The notes: generated by a model not told the origin, from the letters alone. Positions 41,872 to 51,721 are shown, numbered from the stretch's first letter. The stretch: DNA of 64,000 bases from Burkholderia cepacia GG4 (GCF_000292915.1 NC_018514.1:2542001-2606000); one strand, 5' to 3'. A program made the numbers and translations.

Positions 41872-42489
41872 ATGGAATTCCTCACCTTGAGTGCACTGCC
41901 CGCCGGCATGCTGTTCGCGCTCGTCACGTCGATCACGCCTGGCCCGAACAACACGATGCTGCTCGCGTCCGGCGTGAATTTCGGGTTCCGCCGCACGATG
42001 CCGCACCTGTTCGGCATCAGCATCGGCGTCGCGATCCTGATGCTGTGCGTCGGCTTCGGTCTCGGCGAAGCGTTTCGGCGCGTGCCGCTCCTGTACACGA
42101 TCCTCGAGATCGCGAGCGTCGCCTACCTGCTGTACCTGGCATGGCGCATCGGCACGTCCGGCGAAGTGAAGGCGCAAGGCGCCAAGCCGCGGCCGATGAC
42201 GTTCATCGAAGCCGCCGCGTTCCAGTGGGTCAATCCGAAGGCGTGGATGATGGTGCTGACCGCCGCGACGACGATCCGCCTGTCCGCCGACTACGGGATG
42301 AACGCCGCGTGGATGGCCGTCGTGTTCATCCTGATCGGCTTTCCGTGCATCAGCCTGTGGGCCGCGTTCGGCCTCGGCCTGCGCCGTTTCCTGTCGAACC
42401 GCCGCGCATTGCGCATCTTCAACGTGACGATGGCCGTGCTGCTGATCCTGTCGCTATATCCGCTCGTCGCGCACCTGCTGCCGCAGTGA
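41872..42489 (+). CDS. LysE/RhtB-family amino-acid exporter
   Basis: The 205-residue protein is a LysE-type translocator with six membrane helices. The first helix reads PAGMLFALVTSITPGPNNTMLLASG, with the conserved SITPGPNN motif, and the EAAAFQWVNPKAWMM motif lies near residue 110. It exports an amino acid or related metabolite, as RhtB or EamB do. No regulator gene is adjacent. A GTAC-type inverted repeat upstream suggests control by an unlinked regulator. Confidence 0.87.
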   Translation: MEFLTLSALPAGMLFALVTSITPGPNNTMLLASGVNFGFRRTMPHLFGISIGVAILMLCVGFGLGEAFRRVPLLYTILEIASVAYLLYLAWRIGTSGEVKAQGAKPRPMTFIEAAAFQWVNPKAWMMVLTAATTIRLSADYGMNAAWMAVVFILIGFPCISLWAAFGLGLRRFLSNRRALRIFNVTMAVLLILSLYPLVAHLLPQ

Positions 42490-42596
42490 GCGCTCACCGC
42501 GCGCCCGTTGAGCTTCGCGCGATGCAGGCGTACCCTTTTGGTACGGGTGTGTGCAGCCGCTTCGCCGGTTGCACCACTGCTGCACGGAGATTGCCG

Positions 42597-42845
42597 ATGA
42601 AGCCACTGCTGAGAACCGGCGAGCACATCGAAGGCATGCACTGGATCGCCGAGTACCACCCGCTCACGCACGACATCCGCGTGCTGCGCGAAAACATCGA
42701 AGTGGGTACGTACTGCGCGCCGCCCACGCTGTTCGGCGACGAGGAAGAGCTGGGTGCCGCGAACCATGACGATCATCGCAGCCAGGAGGCCGCGCTGCGC
42801 GCGTATCTGCGCAACTTCGTGAAGGAACACGACGCGGAGGAGTAG
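42597..42845 (+). CDS. Small hypothetical protein downstream of LysE-type gene
   Basis: The 82-residue protein reads MKPLLRTGEHIEGMHWIAEY, then HDIRVLRENIEVGTYCAPPT and an acidic helix (SQEAALRAYLRNFVKEHDAEE). It follows the LysE gene by 107 bp on the same strand. A GGAGA site is present. It has no recognised domain. Confidence 0.55.
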   Translation: MKPLLRTGEHIEGMHWIAEYHPLTHDIRVLRENIEVGTYCAPPTLFGDEEELGAANHDDHRSQEAALRAYLRNFVKEHDAEE

Positions 42846-43001
42846 CGGCACGACGGCCGCGATGTCGACGGGCCGCCGAAGCGGCCCGGGGTGCTGTTGC
42901 GCGTCATCCGGCCGGCCAGCCGCGCCGTGGCCGGCGTGCGACCGACCTGAATCGATCGCAGCACCCGCCGGGCCGGCGCAGCGCCCCGGCCCCGCTACCG
43001 C

Positions 43002-44360
43002 TCAATGCCCGAGCGACTCGATCTTGCCGCCCGGCTGCGCGACGCCATGCGGCCGCGCCGCCTGCTTGATCAGCAGCGCAACGCATGCCAGCAAACCCGC
43101 GACCGCGATCGTCGCGAACACGCCCGCGAACGAGAAGTGCCGGCGCGTCAGTTCGGCGACGAGGAACGATCCGGCGATCCCACCGAAGCGGCCGACCCCC
43201 AGCATCCACGCCACGCCCGTGCCGCGCCCCTCGGTCGGATAGAACGCGGCGGCGAGCGCCGGCATCGACGATTGCGCGGTGTTCATCAGCACGCCGGCCA
43301 CGAACACGACCAGCACGAGCAGCCCGACATTCCCGGCCGCCTGCCCGATCGCATACACGCTGATCGCGGTCAGCGCGTAGCACACGGCGATCACGCGGTT
43401 TGCGTTGAAGCGGTCCATCAGCACGCCGCACAGCACCGCGCCGACGCCGCCGAGCGGGAACAGCGCGGAGATCAGCGTCGCGCTCTTCGGCGTGAGACCG
43501 GCGTCCTTCAGCAGGATCGGCATCCAGTTGATCGACGCGTAGAAGATCACGAGGCCCATGAAGTACGCGATCCACAGCATCACCGAGCCGACGATGTACG
43601 AGCGCGACAGCACGACGCCGAGCCCCCGGCTGCCCGTCTGCGGCGCGGCTTCGGTCATCGCGAACGAGCCGGCGTTCAGCGCCTCGCGCGAGATCCGTGC
43701 GAGCGTCGTACGGATCCGGTCGACGCTCTGGCCACGCGCGACCATGAAGCGCACCGATTCAGGCATCTTCAGCAGCAGCAGCACGCCGAGCAGCAACGGC
43801 GTCACGCCACCCAGCATCAGCACGCTGCGCCAGCCGAAATGCGGAATCATCCACGCGGCGAGAAAACCGCCGAATGCGGCACCGAGCGGGAAGCCGCAGA
43901 ACATCAGGTTGATCACGGTCGCGCGGCGCTTGTCCGGGCAGAACTCGCCCATCATCGTGACGGCGTTCGGCATCGCCGCGCCGAGGCCGACGCCGGTGAC
44001 GAACCGCAGGACCGTCAGGTGTCCGATGGTCGTCGAGAACGCGGACGCGAAACACGCGACGCCGAACAGGAACACCGAGCCGAGCAGCAGCGAACGGCGC
44101 CCGAGCCGGTCCGACAGCGGACCCGACACGAGTGCGCCACATGCCAGGCCGAACAGCGCGGCACTCAGCACCGGCGCGAGATCGGGCTTGGTCAGGTTCC
44201 ATTCGCCCAGCAGCGACGGCGCGATGAAGCCGATCGCGGCCGTATCGAAGCCGTCGAGCAACACGATCACGAAACACATCAGGAACACGAGCCACTGGAA
44301 GCCGCCGAACGGCTGCTCGTTAATGAAGGTCTGGACATCGACCACGGGTGTGCGATTCAT
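43002..44360 (-). CDS. pcaK: Aromatic acid:H+ symporter, PcaK-like
   Basis: The 452-residue MFS protein matches the aromatic acid:H+ symporter family: LMCFVIVLLDGFDTAAIGFIAPSLL in helix 1 with the DGFDTA motif, GPLSDRLGRRSLLLGS in the first loop, and DKRRATVINLMFCGFPLGAAFGGF in helix 5. It is likely the uptake carrier for 4-hydroxybenzoate or protocatechuate. ATG 44360 has AAGGAG. It is the last gene of the pca run, 195 bp past pcaC. Confidence 0.87.
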   Translation of the reverse strand: MNRTPVVDVQTFINEQPFGGFQWLVFLMCFVIVLLDGFDTAAIGFIAPSLLGEWNLTKPDLAPVLSAALFGLACGALVSGPLSDRLGRRSLLLGSVFLFGVACFASAFSTTIGHLTVLRFVTGVGLGAAMPNAVTMMGEFCPDKRRATVINLMFCGFPLGAAFGGFLAAWMIPHFGWRSVLMLGGVTPLLLGVLLLLKMPESVRFMVARGQSVDRIRTTLARISREALNAGSFAMTEAAPQTGSRGLGVVLSRSYIVGSVMLWIAYFMGLVIFYASINWMPILLKDAGLTPKSATLISALFPLGGVGAVLCGVLMDRFNANRVIAVCYALTAISVYAIGQAAGNVGLLVLVVFVAGVLMNTAQSSMPALAAAFYPTEGRGTGVAWMLGVGRFGGIAGSFLVAELTRRHFSFAGVFATIAVAGLLACVALLIKQAARPHGVAQPGGKIESLGH

Positions 44361-44555
44361 CGCTAGTCTCCTTGTCGGCCGAAGGTGGCGCTGCAGCGCT
44401 GGCTCCGGTCGCATCCAACATTGATATATGCAAGAAGCGCGGCCTCATGGCCGCGCCTTTCCTTTGTTCGCACGCCGATTCGCTGCCGGCGCGTTTGTTC
44501 ATCGACTACGGCTCGCCGACATCAGCAGGCCGCCCGATGGGATCACTGCCGGCGC

Positions 44556-44942
44556 TTAGCCCGCACCATCTTGTTCCTTGAAGATCTTGTCCGCGAGATG
44601 GAACGCGGAATTCGCGGCCGGCACGCCGCAGTAGATCGCGGTCTGCAGCAGCACTTCCTTGATCTCGTCGCGCGTCACGCCGTTGTTGCGCGCGGCGCGC
44701 AGGTGCAGCGCGAGCTCCTCGCCGCGGTTCAGCGCGACCATCATCGCGATGGTCAGCAGGCTACGCGTATGACGCGGCAGGCCGTCGCGCGTCCAGATCT
44801 CGCCCCATGCATAGCGCGTGATCAGGTTCTGGAATTCGTCGGTCACCTCGGTGCGGTTCTCGATCGAACGGTCGACGTGCGCGTCGCCGAGCACCGCGCG
44901 ACGCACCTTCATCCCTGCTTCGTAACGTTGCTGGTCGTCCAT
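44556..44942 (-). CDS. pcaC: 4-carboxymuconolactone decarboxylase
   Basis: The 128-residue protein is typical of PcaC (AhpD-like fold): MKVRRAVLGDAHVDRSIENRT, EFQNLITRYAWGEIWTRDGLP, LLTIAMMVALNRGEELALHLRAARNNG, IKEVLLQTAIYCGVPAANSAF. It converts 4-carboxymuconolactone to 3-oxoadipate enol-lactone. The gene starts 10 bp after pcaD and uses a conventional length for the family. Confidence 0.93.
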   Translation of the reverse strand: MDDQQRYEAGMKVRRAVLGDAHVDRSIENRTEVTDEFQNLITRYAWGEIWTRDGLPRHTRSLLTIAMMVALNRGEELALHLRAARNNGVTRDEIKEVLLQTAIYCGVPAANSAFHLADKIFKEQDGAG

Positions 44943-44952
44943 CGTCGGTGCC

Positions 44953-45738
44953 TCACGCGGTCAGGAAATCGAGCAGCGCGCGGTTGAAACCGTCGGTGCA
45001 CTCGATGTTCGAAATGTGCGCGGCGTCGAATTCGACGTGACGCGCGCCGGGAATCGCGGCGGCCAGCGCACGGCCCTGGTCGGGCGGCGTCGACATGTCC
45101 TTCGCACCGGTCACGACGAGCACCGGCAGCGCGATGCCCTTCACTTCCTCGCGCAGGTCGGCCGCGTTCAGCGCATCGCAATTCGCCGCATAGCCGTCCT
45201 GGTCGGTATGCACGAAGGTGTCGCGGATCGCGTCGAACAGGCGCGGCTCGCGCTCGACGAACGCGTCGGTGAACCAGCGCGGCAGCACCGCGTCGGCCAG
45301 CGCGGCCATCCCTTCGGCACGCGCCTTCTGCGCACGCGGCGCCCAGACTTCCGGCGAACCGATCTTCGCGGCGGTGTTCGCCAGCACGGCGCGTACGATG
45401 CGCGACGGGAAGCGCGCGGCGAGCGCAGCGCCGGTCAGGCCGCCCATCGAGATCCCGCAGAAATGCGCGCGATCGATGCCGACGTGGTCGAGCAGGCCGA
45501 TCACGTCGCCCGCGAGCTGGTCGACCGTGTACGAACCGGCCGGCGCTTCCGAATGCCCGTGGCCGCGCGTGTCGTAACGCAGGATGTTGAAGTGCTGCGT
45601 GAGCGGGCGAATCTGCGGCGCCCACATCTGCAGGTCGGCGCCGAGCGAGTTCGAGAAGACGAGCCACGGCGCGTCGTCGCGCGCGGCACGGTCGATCCGG
45701 TAATGCAGTTTCACGCCGTTGACAGTGGCGAAGGGCAT
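44953..45738 (-). CDS. pcaD: 3-oxoadipate enol-lactonase
   Basis: The 261-residue alpha/beta hydrolase has the oxyanion stretch LVFSNSLGADLQMW, the nucleophile elbow FCGISMGGLTG (Ser in GISMG), an acid in VTGAKDMSTP and a catalytic His near FDAAHISNIE. It hydrolyses 3-oxoadipate enol-lactone. Its ATG shares bases with the pcaB TGA (TGATG), so the two are coupled. Confidence 0.92.
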   Translation of the reverse strand: MPFATVNGVKLHYRIDRAARDDAPWLVFSNSLGADLQMWAPQIRPLTQHFNILRYDTRGHGHSEAPAGSYTVDQLAGDVIGLLDHVGIDRAHFCGISMGGLTGAALAARFPSRIVRAVLANTAAKIGSPEVWAPRAQKARAEGMAALADAVLPRWFTDAFVEREPRLFDAIRDTFVHTDQDGYAANCDALNAADLREEVKGIALPVLVVTGAKDMSTPPDQGRALAAAIPGARHVEFDAAHISNIECTDGFNRALLDFLTA

Positions 45739-47111
45739 CAATGTTCTCCTGGTTGTTTCGCGCTCGCGTGCAGCGCGAGCACGGCGTCGACATAGGCCTG
45801 CGCCTCACCGACGTAATGTGCGGGATCGAGCAGCCGCGCGAGCGCGTCGCGCGACAGGTGGGCGGATACGGTCGCATCGGCGGCGAGCACGTCGAACAGC
45901 GTCGCGCCGGTGCGCACCGCTTCCTTCGACGCATGCTCGACGACATGATGCGCGTCGAGCCGGCCGATCCGGTCGCCGAGCGCGAGCATCACGGCTTCGC
46001 CGAGGATCAGCCCGTGCGTCAGGTCGAGGTTCTCGGCCAGGCGCCCGGTATTCACGTCGAGGCCCGCGACGATCTGTGCGATCTGTGCGAGCGCGCCGCC
46101 GGTCAGGCGCGCGAGGTCGGGTAGCGCGTCCCATTCGGCCTGCCAGCCGCCGAGCGCGCGCTCGTGCTCCTGCACCATCCCCGCGAACACGGTCGCGACG
46201 AGGTTCGGCGCGCGTACCGCGGCGGTCAGCACGGCCGCGCAACCGACCGGGTTGCGCTTGTGCGGCATCGTCGACGAGCCGCCCTTGCCGGCGGCAGCCG
46301 GTTCGCCGAGCTCGCCGACTTCGGTCTGCATCTGCAGCGATACGTCGCGTGCGATCTTGCCGAGCGTGCCGGTCAGCATGCCGAAGCACGACGCGGCTTC
46401 AGCGATGCGGTCGCGCTGCGTATGCCACGGCACGGCCGGCAGCGCGAGGTTCAGGTCGGCCGCGAGCGCAGCGCTCACGCCGGCCGCGTGCTCACGCAGG
46501 CTCGCCAGCGTGCCAGCGGCGCCGCCGAACTGCAGCACCAGCGCCCGCTTGCGCAATTCGGCGAAGCGCGCGCGATGACGCAGCAGCGCATCGAGCCATT
46601 GGGCAAATTTCAGGCCGAGCGTGATCGGCAGCGCCTGCTGCAACCACGTGCGACCGATCATCGGCGTCGCGCGATGCGTGCGCGCCAGCGTCGCGAGCGA
46701 TGCGCACGCTTCGTCGAGCAGCGGCTCGAGCACGTCGAGCGTGTCGCGCAACTGCAGCATGGTCGCGGTATCGATGATGTCCTGGCTCGTCGCGCCCCAG
46801 TGCACGAACTTCGCGGCCTCGGGGTCGTCGGCCTTCACCTCGGCGGTGAGCAGCTTGACGAGCGGAATCGCGAGATTGCCGCCGAGCGCCGCGCCACGCG
46901 CGAGCGCATCGGCGTCGAGCCGGCCGGCATCGCACGCGCGTTCGATCGGCGCGACCGCCGTGGCGGGAATCACCTGCTGCGCGGCGAGCGCACGCGTGAG
47001 CGCGGCTTCGACGTCGAGCATCCGCTGGATCGTCGCGCGGGGCGACCAGATCCGGTTGAGCGGCTCGGTGCCGCAGATGAGGGAGGTCAGGCGGGCACTG
47101 TCTTCGAGCAT
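45738..47111 (-). CDS. pcaB: 3-carboxy-cis,cis-muconate cycloisomerase
   Basis: The 457-residue protein belongs to the fumarase/aspartase superfamily, with the signature GGSSTMPHKRNPVGC near residue 275 and conserved segments FVHWGATSQDIIDTATMLQ and TPMIGRTWLQQALPITLG. It converts 3-carboxy-cis,cis-muconate to 4-carboxymuconolactone. It begins 89 bp after pcaJ. Length matches known PcaB. Confidence 0.94.
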   Translation of the reverse strand: MLEDSARLTSLICGTEPLNRIWSPRATIQRMLDVEAALTRALAAQQVIPATAVAPIERACDAGRLDADALARGAALGGNLAIPLVKLLTAEVKADDPEAAKFVHWGATSQDIIDTATMLQLRDTLDVLEPLLDEACASLATLARTHRATPMIGRTWLQQALPITLGLKFAQWLDALLRHRARFAELRKRALVLQFGGAAGTLASLREHAAGVSAALAADLNLALPAVPWHTQRDRIAEAASCFGMLTGTLGKIARDVSLQMQTEVGELGEPAAAGKGGSSTMPHKRNPVGCAAVLTAAVRAPNLVATVFAGMVQEHERALGGWQAEWDALPDLARLTGGALAQIAQIVAGLDVNTGRLAENLDLTHGLILGEAVMLALGDRIGRLDAHHVVEHASKEAVRTGATLFDVLAADATVSAHLSRDALARLLDPAHYVGEAQAYVDAVLALHASAKQPGEH

Positions 47112-47199
47112 GGCATCAGAGTGGGGAAACGGCGTGCGCCTATTGTCTACCCAAGCGCGCCGGCGTGCGCTCGCTCGCGCGCGCCGGCACGCTTGCGGT

Positions 47200-47856
47200 T
47201 CAGGCTGCGGCCTTGCGCGTCGCGTCGATCAGCGGCACGCCGGTCAGTTTCTGCAGTTCGTCGAACGACAGGTCGGTGAAGATCTCGCTCACCGCGAGGC
47301 CGTCGGACGTCACGTCGAGCACGGCGAGATCGGTATAGATGCGGCTCACGCACTGCACGCCGGTCACCGGATACGAGCACGCCGCGACGATCTTGCTCTC
47401 GCCCTGCTTCGTCAGGTGCTCCATCATCACGAACACCTGCTTCGCGCCGATCGCGAGGTCCATCGCGCCGCCGACGGCCGGAATCGCATCGGGCGCGCCC
47501 GTATGCCAGTTCGCGAGGTCGCCGTTCGCCGACACCTGGAACGCGCCGAGCACGCAGTAGTCGAGGTGGCCGCCGCGCATCATCGCGAACGAATCCGAGT
47601 GGTGGAAATACGCGCCGCCGGTGAGCAGCGTCACGTGCTGCTTGCCGGCGTTGATCAGCTCGTCGTCTTCCTCGCCGGGCGCGGGCGCCGGGCCCATGCC
47701 GAGCAGGCCGTTCTCGCTGTGCAGGAAGATTTCCTTGCTCGGGTCGAGGTGGTTCGCCACCAGCGTCGGCACGCCGATGCCGAGGTTCACGTAAGCGCCT
47801 TCGGGGATATCCAGGGCGACGCGCTTGGCCATTTCATCGCGGGTCAGTCGTTTCAT
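47200..47856 (-). CDS. pcaJ: 3-oxoadipate CoA-transferase subunit B
   Basis: The 218-residue protein is the beta subunit: IPEGAYVNLGIGVPTLVANHL, the active-site glutamate region FLHSENGLLGMGPAPAPGEED, and GGHLDYCVLGAFQVSANGDLANW. With PcaI it moves CoA from succinyl-CoA to 3-oxoadipate. ATG 47856 has GGAG upstream and starts 10 bp after the pcaI stop. Confidence 0.92.
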   Translation of the reverse strand: MKRLTRDEMAKRVALDIPEGAYVNLGIGVPTLVANHLDPSKEIFLHSENGLLGMGPAPAPGEEDDELINAGKQHVTLLTGGAYFHHSDSFAMMRGGHLDYCVLGAFQVSANGDLANWHTGAPDAIPAVGGAMDLAIGAKQVFVMMEHLTKQGESKIVAACSYPVTGVQCVSRIYTDLAVLDVTSDGLAVSEIFTDLSFDELQKLTGVPLIDATRKAAA

Positions 47857-47866
47857 CTCGGTCTCC

Positions 47867-48580
47867 TTAGGCGGCTTGCGATGCACGTTCGGCGGCCAGC
47901 TCGGCCGCATGCGCGGCCTGCGGCACTTCGACGACGCGCTGCACGAAAATGCCCGGCGTCACGATGTGTTCCGGGTTCAGTCCGCCGAGCGGCACCACTT
48001 CCGACACCTGCACGATCGCGACCTTCGCGGCGCTGGCCATGATCGGCCCGAAGTTGCGCGCGGTCTTGCGATACACCAGGTTGCCCCAGCGATCGCCCTT
48101 GTACGCCTTCACCAGCGCGAAATCGGCGTGGATCGGCGTCTCGAACACATACGACTTGCCGTCGATCACGCGCGTTTCCTTGCCTTCCGCGAGCTTCGTG
48201 CCGAAGCCCGTCGGCGTGAAGAAGCCGCCGATGCCGGCGCCCGCCGCGCGGATCCGTTCCGCGAGGTTGCCCTGCGGCACGAGTTCCAGCTCGATCTCGC
48301 CCGCGCGGTACAGCGCGTCGAACACCTGCGAGTCGCTCTGGCGCGGGAACGAGCAGATGATCTTGCGCACCCGCTTCGCCTTGAGCAGCGCCGCGAGACC
48401 CGTCTCGCCGTTACCCGCATTGTTGTTGACGATCGTCAGGCCGCGCGCGCCCTGCTCGATCAGCGCGTCGATCAGCTCGGACGGCATGCCTGCCGTGCCG
48501 AAGCCGCCGATCATGATGGTCGCGCCGTCGTGGACGTCCGCGACCGCCGACTGAAGCGATTCGAAAATCTTGTTGACCAT
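47867..48580 (-). CDS. pcaI: 3-oxoadipate CoA-transferase subunit A
   Basis: The 237-residue alpha subunit shows GATIMIGGFGTAGMPSELIDAL, LTIVNNNAGNGETGLAALL, and GGFFTPTGFGTKLAEGKE. It pairs with PcaJ. It is the first gene of the pcaIJ-B-D-C-K run. The thiolase gene pcaF, which often lies between pcaJ and pcaB, is absent here. A strong palindrome for an IclR-type regulator lies 102 bp upstream. Confidence 0.93.
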   Translation of the reverse strand: MVNKIFESLQSAVADVHDGATIMIGGFGTAGMPSELIDALIEQGARGLTIVNNNAGNGETGLAALLKAKRVRKIICSFPRQSDSQVFDALYRAGEIELELVPQGNLAERIRAAGAGIGGFFTPTGFGTKLAEGKETRVIDGKSYVFETPIHADFALVKAYKGDRWGNLVYRKTARNFGPIMASAAKVAIVQVSEVVPLGGLNPEHIVTPGIFVQRVVEVPQAAHAAELAAERASQAA

Positions 48581-48681
48581 GTCTCTTCCTGATACGTACC
48601 CGCGGCACGATGCGCGGCCTGTCGAGGGGACACGCGCGTGTCGCGTGCCGCGCCGGAGGCCGTCTTCGACCCTCGGCATTT

Positions 48682-48715
48682 GTTCGCTAGTCGAACCTAG
48701 ATTCGATTAGCGAAC
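48682..48715. promoter_or_regulatory. PcaR/IclR-type operator upstream of pcaI
   Basis: GTTCGCTAGTCGAA (48682-48695) and TTCGATTAGCGAAC (48702-48715) are inverted copies with 13 of 14 matches and a six-base centre. The half site resembles the GTTCGATAATCGCAC element bound by PcaR of Pseudomonas. It likely controls the pca run in response to 3-oxoadipate. Confidence 0.7.
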
Positions 48716-48724
48716 GATGGCCGA

Positions 48725-49957
48725 TCATAGAGTCGCGCACAGCGCGTTGTCAAGGCGGGATCCCTCGGGGGGTGCCTGGTCGTCGAACGGCAAACCGACG
48801 TAGTTTTCGGCCAGCGACTGCGCGGCGGCCCGCGAGCGCGTCACGTACTTCAGCTCGGCAAACTTCAGGCGATTGACGAACGGCGAGTCCTCCGGCGACG
48901 CATGCAGCATGTTCGTCATGAAGTACGAGAAGTGCTCGGCGCGCCATACACGTTCGAGACAGGTCGCCGAATAGCGCTCGAGCGGCGTCGCGTCGCCGTT
49001 CCGGTAACGCGCGCCCAGCGCGCGGGACAGCGCGCGGACGTCGGCCACCGCGAGGTTCATCCCCTTCGCGCCGGTCGGCGGCACGATGTGCGCGGCGTCG
49101 CCGGCCAGGAACAGGCGCCCGTGCTGCATCGTCTCCGACACGAAGCTGCGCATCGGCGTCACGCTCTTCTGCGTGATCCGGCCCTCGGTCGGCGTCCAAC
49201 CGGTGTCGTTCGAGAAGCGCGTGTGCAATTCGTCCCAGACGCGCGCGTCGGACCATTCGGCGAGGTTTTCGTCGGGCTTGCACTGCAGGTAGAGGCGCGT
49301 GACCGTCGGCGAGCGCATCGAGAACAGCGCGAAGCCGTTGTCGTGATGCGCGTAGACGAGTTCGTCGAGCGACGGCGCCGCGTCGGCGAGGATGCCGAGC
49401 CACGCGAACGGGTAGACGCGCTCGAACGTGTTCAGCCGCTCGGTGGGAATCGTCTGGCGCGCAATGCCGTGGAAGCCGTCGCAGCCGGCGATGTAGTCGC
49501 AGTCGATGCGGTCCGCGCGGCCGTCGGCGTGCTTGAACGTGACGAACGGGTGCTCGCTTTCGACGTCGTGCAGCGCGACGTCGCTGACTTCGAAATGCAT
49601 CTGGTGGCCGTGCGCGTCACCGGCCGCGATCAGGTCGCGCACGACTTCGTGCTGGCTGTAGACGGTGATCGCGCGGCCTCCCGTAAGCGCGCTCAGGTCG
49701 ATGCGGTGGCGCTGGCCGGAAAACAGCAGCTCGATGCCGTGATGTTCGAGCCCTTCGCGGCGCATCCGCTCGCCCAGGCCGGCTTCGTTCAGCGTGTCGA
49801 CGGTGCCCTGCTCCAGCACGCCGGCGCGGATGCGGTTCTCGCAGTATTCGCGCGAACGCGCCTCGACGAGGATGGCATCGACGCCTTGCAGGCGCAGCAG
49901 ATGGGAAAGCAAAAGGCCGGACGGACCGGCGCCGATGATGGCGACCTGGGTGCGCAT
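48725..49957 (-). CDS. pobA: 4-hydroxybenzoate 3-monooxygenase
   Basis: The 410-residue flavoprotein has the FAD motif QVAIIGAGPSGLLLSHLL, the DG motif CDGFHGIARQTIP, and the second FAD motif GRLFLAGDAAHIVPPTGAKGMNLAVADV. It hydroxylates 4-hydroxybenzoate to protocatechuate with NAD(P)H and O2. It is slightly longer than the ~394-residue norm, mainly at its C-terminus. It is divergent from a LysR-type gene. It and the pca genes point the same way but are separated by a gap with the PcaR-like site. Confidence 0.94.
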   Translation of the reverse strand: MRTQVAIIGAGPSGLLLSHLLRLQGVDAILVEARSREYCENRIRAGVLEQGTVDTLNEAGLGERMRREGLEHHGIELLFSGQRHRIDLSALTGGRAITVYSQHEVVRDLIAAGDAHGHQMHFEVSDVALHDVESEHPFVTFKHADGRADRIDCDYIAGCDGFHGIARQTIPTERLNTFERVYPFAWLGILADAAPSLDELVYAHHDNGFALFSMRSPTVTRLYLQCKPDENLAEWSDARVWDELHTRFSNDTGWTPTEGRITQKSVTPMRSFVSETMQHGRLFLAGDAAHIVPPTGAKGMNLAVADVRALSRALGARYRNGDATPLERYSATCLERVWRAEHFSYFMTNMLHASPEDSPFVNRLKFAELKYVTRSRAAAQSLAENYVGLPFDDQAPPEGSRLDNALCATL

Positions 49958-50073
49958 TGTTCGTCTCCTGAACATTGGTTCGAGTAATGGAAACCATTTG
50001 AGCGCTTTCCCGACTATGCGGCAACGCGATTTAGGAGATAAGTTGTATATGTTTCCCGGATATTGGCCTCACG

Positions 50074-51000
50074 ATGGACGCGCTCGATCTGAACCTCATT
50101 CCCTACCTCGTGGCGCTCGACGACACGCGCAACGTCAGCCGCGCCGGCGACCTGCTCGGCGTGAGCCAGCCGCGCGTGAGCACGGCGCTCGGCCGCCTGC
50201 GCGAGTACTTCGGCGATCCGCTGTTCGTGCGCACGTCGCGCGGGATGGAGCCGACGCCGCGCGCACTCGCGCTGCTGCCGGCCGCGCGCGACGCGCTCGC
50301 GCAGATCGAGCGCGGGCTCGTCGCGCCGCACGACTTCGATCCGGCGGCGAGCACGCATACGTTCTCGATCGCGCTGTCGGACGTCGGCGAGATCGTGTTC
50401 CTGCCGAAGCTGCTGCAGGCGTTCGCGACACGCGCGCCGCACGCGAACCTGCGCTCGGTCTCACTCGCGCACGACGAAGTCGGACGCGGCCTCGAAGCCG
50501 GCTCGATCGATCTCGCGGTCGGCTACTTCCCCGACCTGGACGGCAACAACTTCTTCCAGCAGCGTCTGTTCACGCACCGGTTCGTGTGCCTGATGCGGCG
50601 CGGCCATCCGCTCGAACAGGCGCGTCCGTTCACGGCCGAGCAGTTCCTCGCATGCGGGCACGCGGTGGTGCGTGCCGAAGGGCGCAGCCAGGAGGTACTC
50701 GAGAAATACCTCGCGAAGCAGCGCATGCAGCGGCGCGCGGTGCTCGAAACGCCGCACTTCATGAGCCTGCCGTTCATCCTGAGCCGCACCGACCTGATCG
50801 CGACGGTGCCGCACGCGATCGGCTATGCGTATGCGGCCGAGCATGCGTTCATCGTGCCGGTCGAGCCGCCGGTGCCGCTGCCGCGCTTCGACCTGAAGCA
50901 GCACTGGCATCGCAAGTTCCACAACGATCCGCGCACCGCGTGGCTGCGCGGTGTCGTCGCGTCGCTGTTCAACGACGAGCAGGACGAATGGCCGAAGTGA
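50074..51000 (+). CDS. LysR-type regulator divergent from pobA
   Basis: The 308-residue protein has an N-terminal winged helix ([59 protein letters not shown]) and a periplasmic-binding-fold sensor domain. It is divergent from pobA with a 116-bp gap, so it is the obvious candidate activator, probably responding to 4-hydroxybenzoate. Family members next to aromatic genes in Burkholderia are common. The assignment of pobA as its target is an inference. Confidence 0.85.
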   Translation: MDALDLNLIPYLVALDDTRNVSRAGDLLGVSQPRVSTALGRLREYFGDPLFVRTSRGMEPTPRALALLPAARDALAQIERGLVAPHDFDPAASTHTFSIALSDVGEIVFLPKLLQAFATRAPHANLRSVSLAHDEVGRGLEAGSIDLAVGYFPDLDGNNFFQQRLFTHRFVCLMRRGHPLEQARPFTAEQFLACGHAVVRAEGRSQEVLEKYLAKQRMQRRAVLETPHFMSLPFILSRTDLIATVPHAIGYAYAAEHAFIVPVEPPVPLPRFDLKQHWHRKFHNDPRTAWLRGVVASLFNDEQDEWPK

Positions 51001-51091
51001 GCGGCGGGCCGCACGCACGCCTCTCGAAAGCATGAAACAATGGCCGGATATCCGCGCCGCCGCTGGCGGCCGCATTCGATGGAGCAACCAG

Positions 51092-51721
51092 ATGGGTAAA
51101 AAAACCGCACGGCCCGAGCCGGCCGCATCCCGGCCGAGCCGGGCAGAAGCCGAGGATGCCGTTCGCGTGTTGCTGCGCTGGGCCGGTGACGATCCCGCCC
51201 GCGAAGGCCTGCTCGACACGCCCGCACGCGTCGTGCGCGCGTATGAAGAGTTCTTCGCCGGCTATGCGCTGGAACCGCACGACATCCTTGCGCGCACGTT
51301 CAGCGAAGTCGACGGCTACGACGAAATGATCGTGCTGAAGGACATCCGCTTCGAGAGCTACTGCGAGCACCACATGGTGCCGATCATCGGCCGCGCGCAC
51401 GTCGCGTATCTGCCGAACCATCGCGTCGTCGGTATCTCGAAGCTCGCGCGCCTCGTCGACGCATTCGCGAAGCGCCTGCAGATCCAGGAAAAGATGACCG
51501 TGCAGATCGCCGACACGCTGTTCGACGTGCTGCAGCCGAAGGGCGTCGGCGTGATCCTCGAAGCCGCGCACCAGTGCATCTCGACGCGCGGCGTGCACAA
51601 GCCCGGCGTCGAGATGGTCACGTCGCGCATGCTCGGCACGTTCCGCACCGATCCGTCGACGCGGCGTGAATTCCTGTCGATCGTCGCGAATCCTTCTTCA
51701 GTCAACCTGACGAATACGTAA
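51092..51721 (+). CDS. folE: GTP cyclohydrolase I
   Basis: The 209-residue protein has the FolE signature: [17 protein letters not shown], the zinc-binding [22 protein letters not shown], and the second Cys site [16 protein letters not shown]. It makes 7,8-dihydroneopterin triphosphate from GTP. GGAG lies before ATG 51092. Its stop TAATG overlaps the next start, so it is coupled to a pteridine-reductase-like SDR. Confidence 0.93.
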   Translation: MGKKTARPEPAASRPSRAEAEDAVRVLLRWAGDDPAREGLLDTPARVVRAYEEFFAGYALEPHDILARTFSEVDGYDEMIVLKDIRFESYCEHHMVPIIGRAHVAYLPNHRVVGISKLARLVDAFAKRLQIQEKMTVQIADTLFDVLQPKGVGVILEAAHQCISTRGVHKPGVEMVTSRMLGTFRTDPSTRREFLSIVANPSSVNLTNT

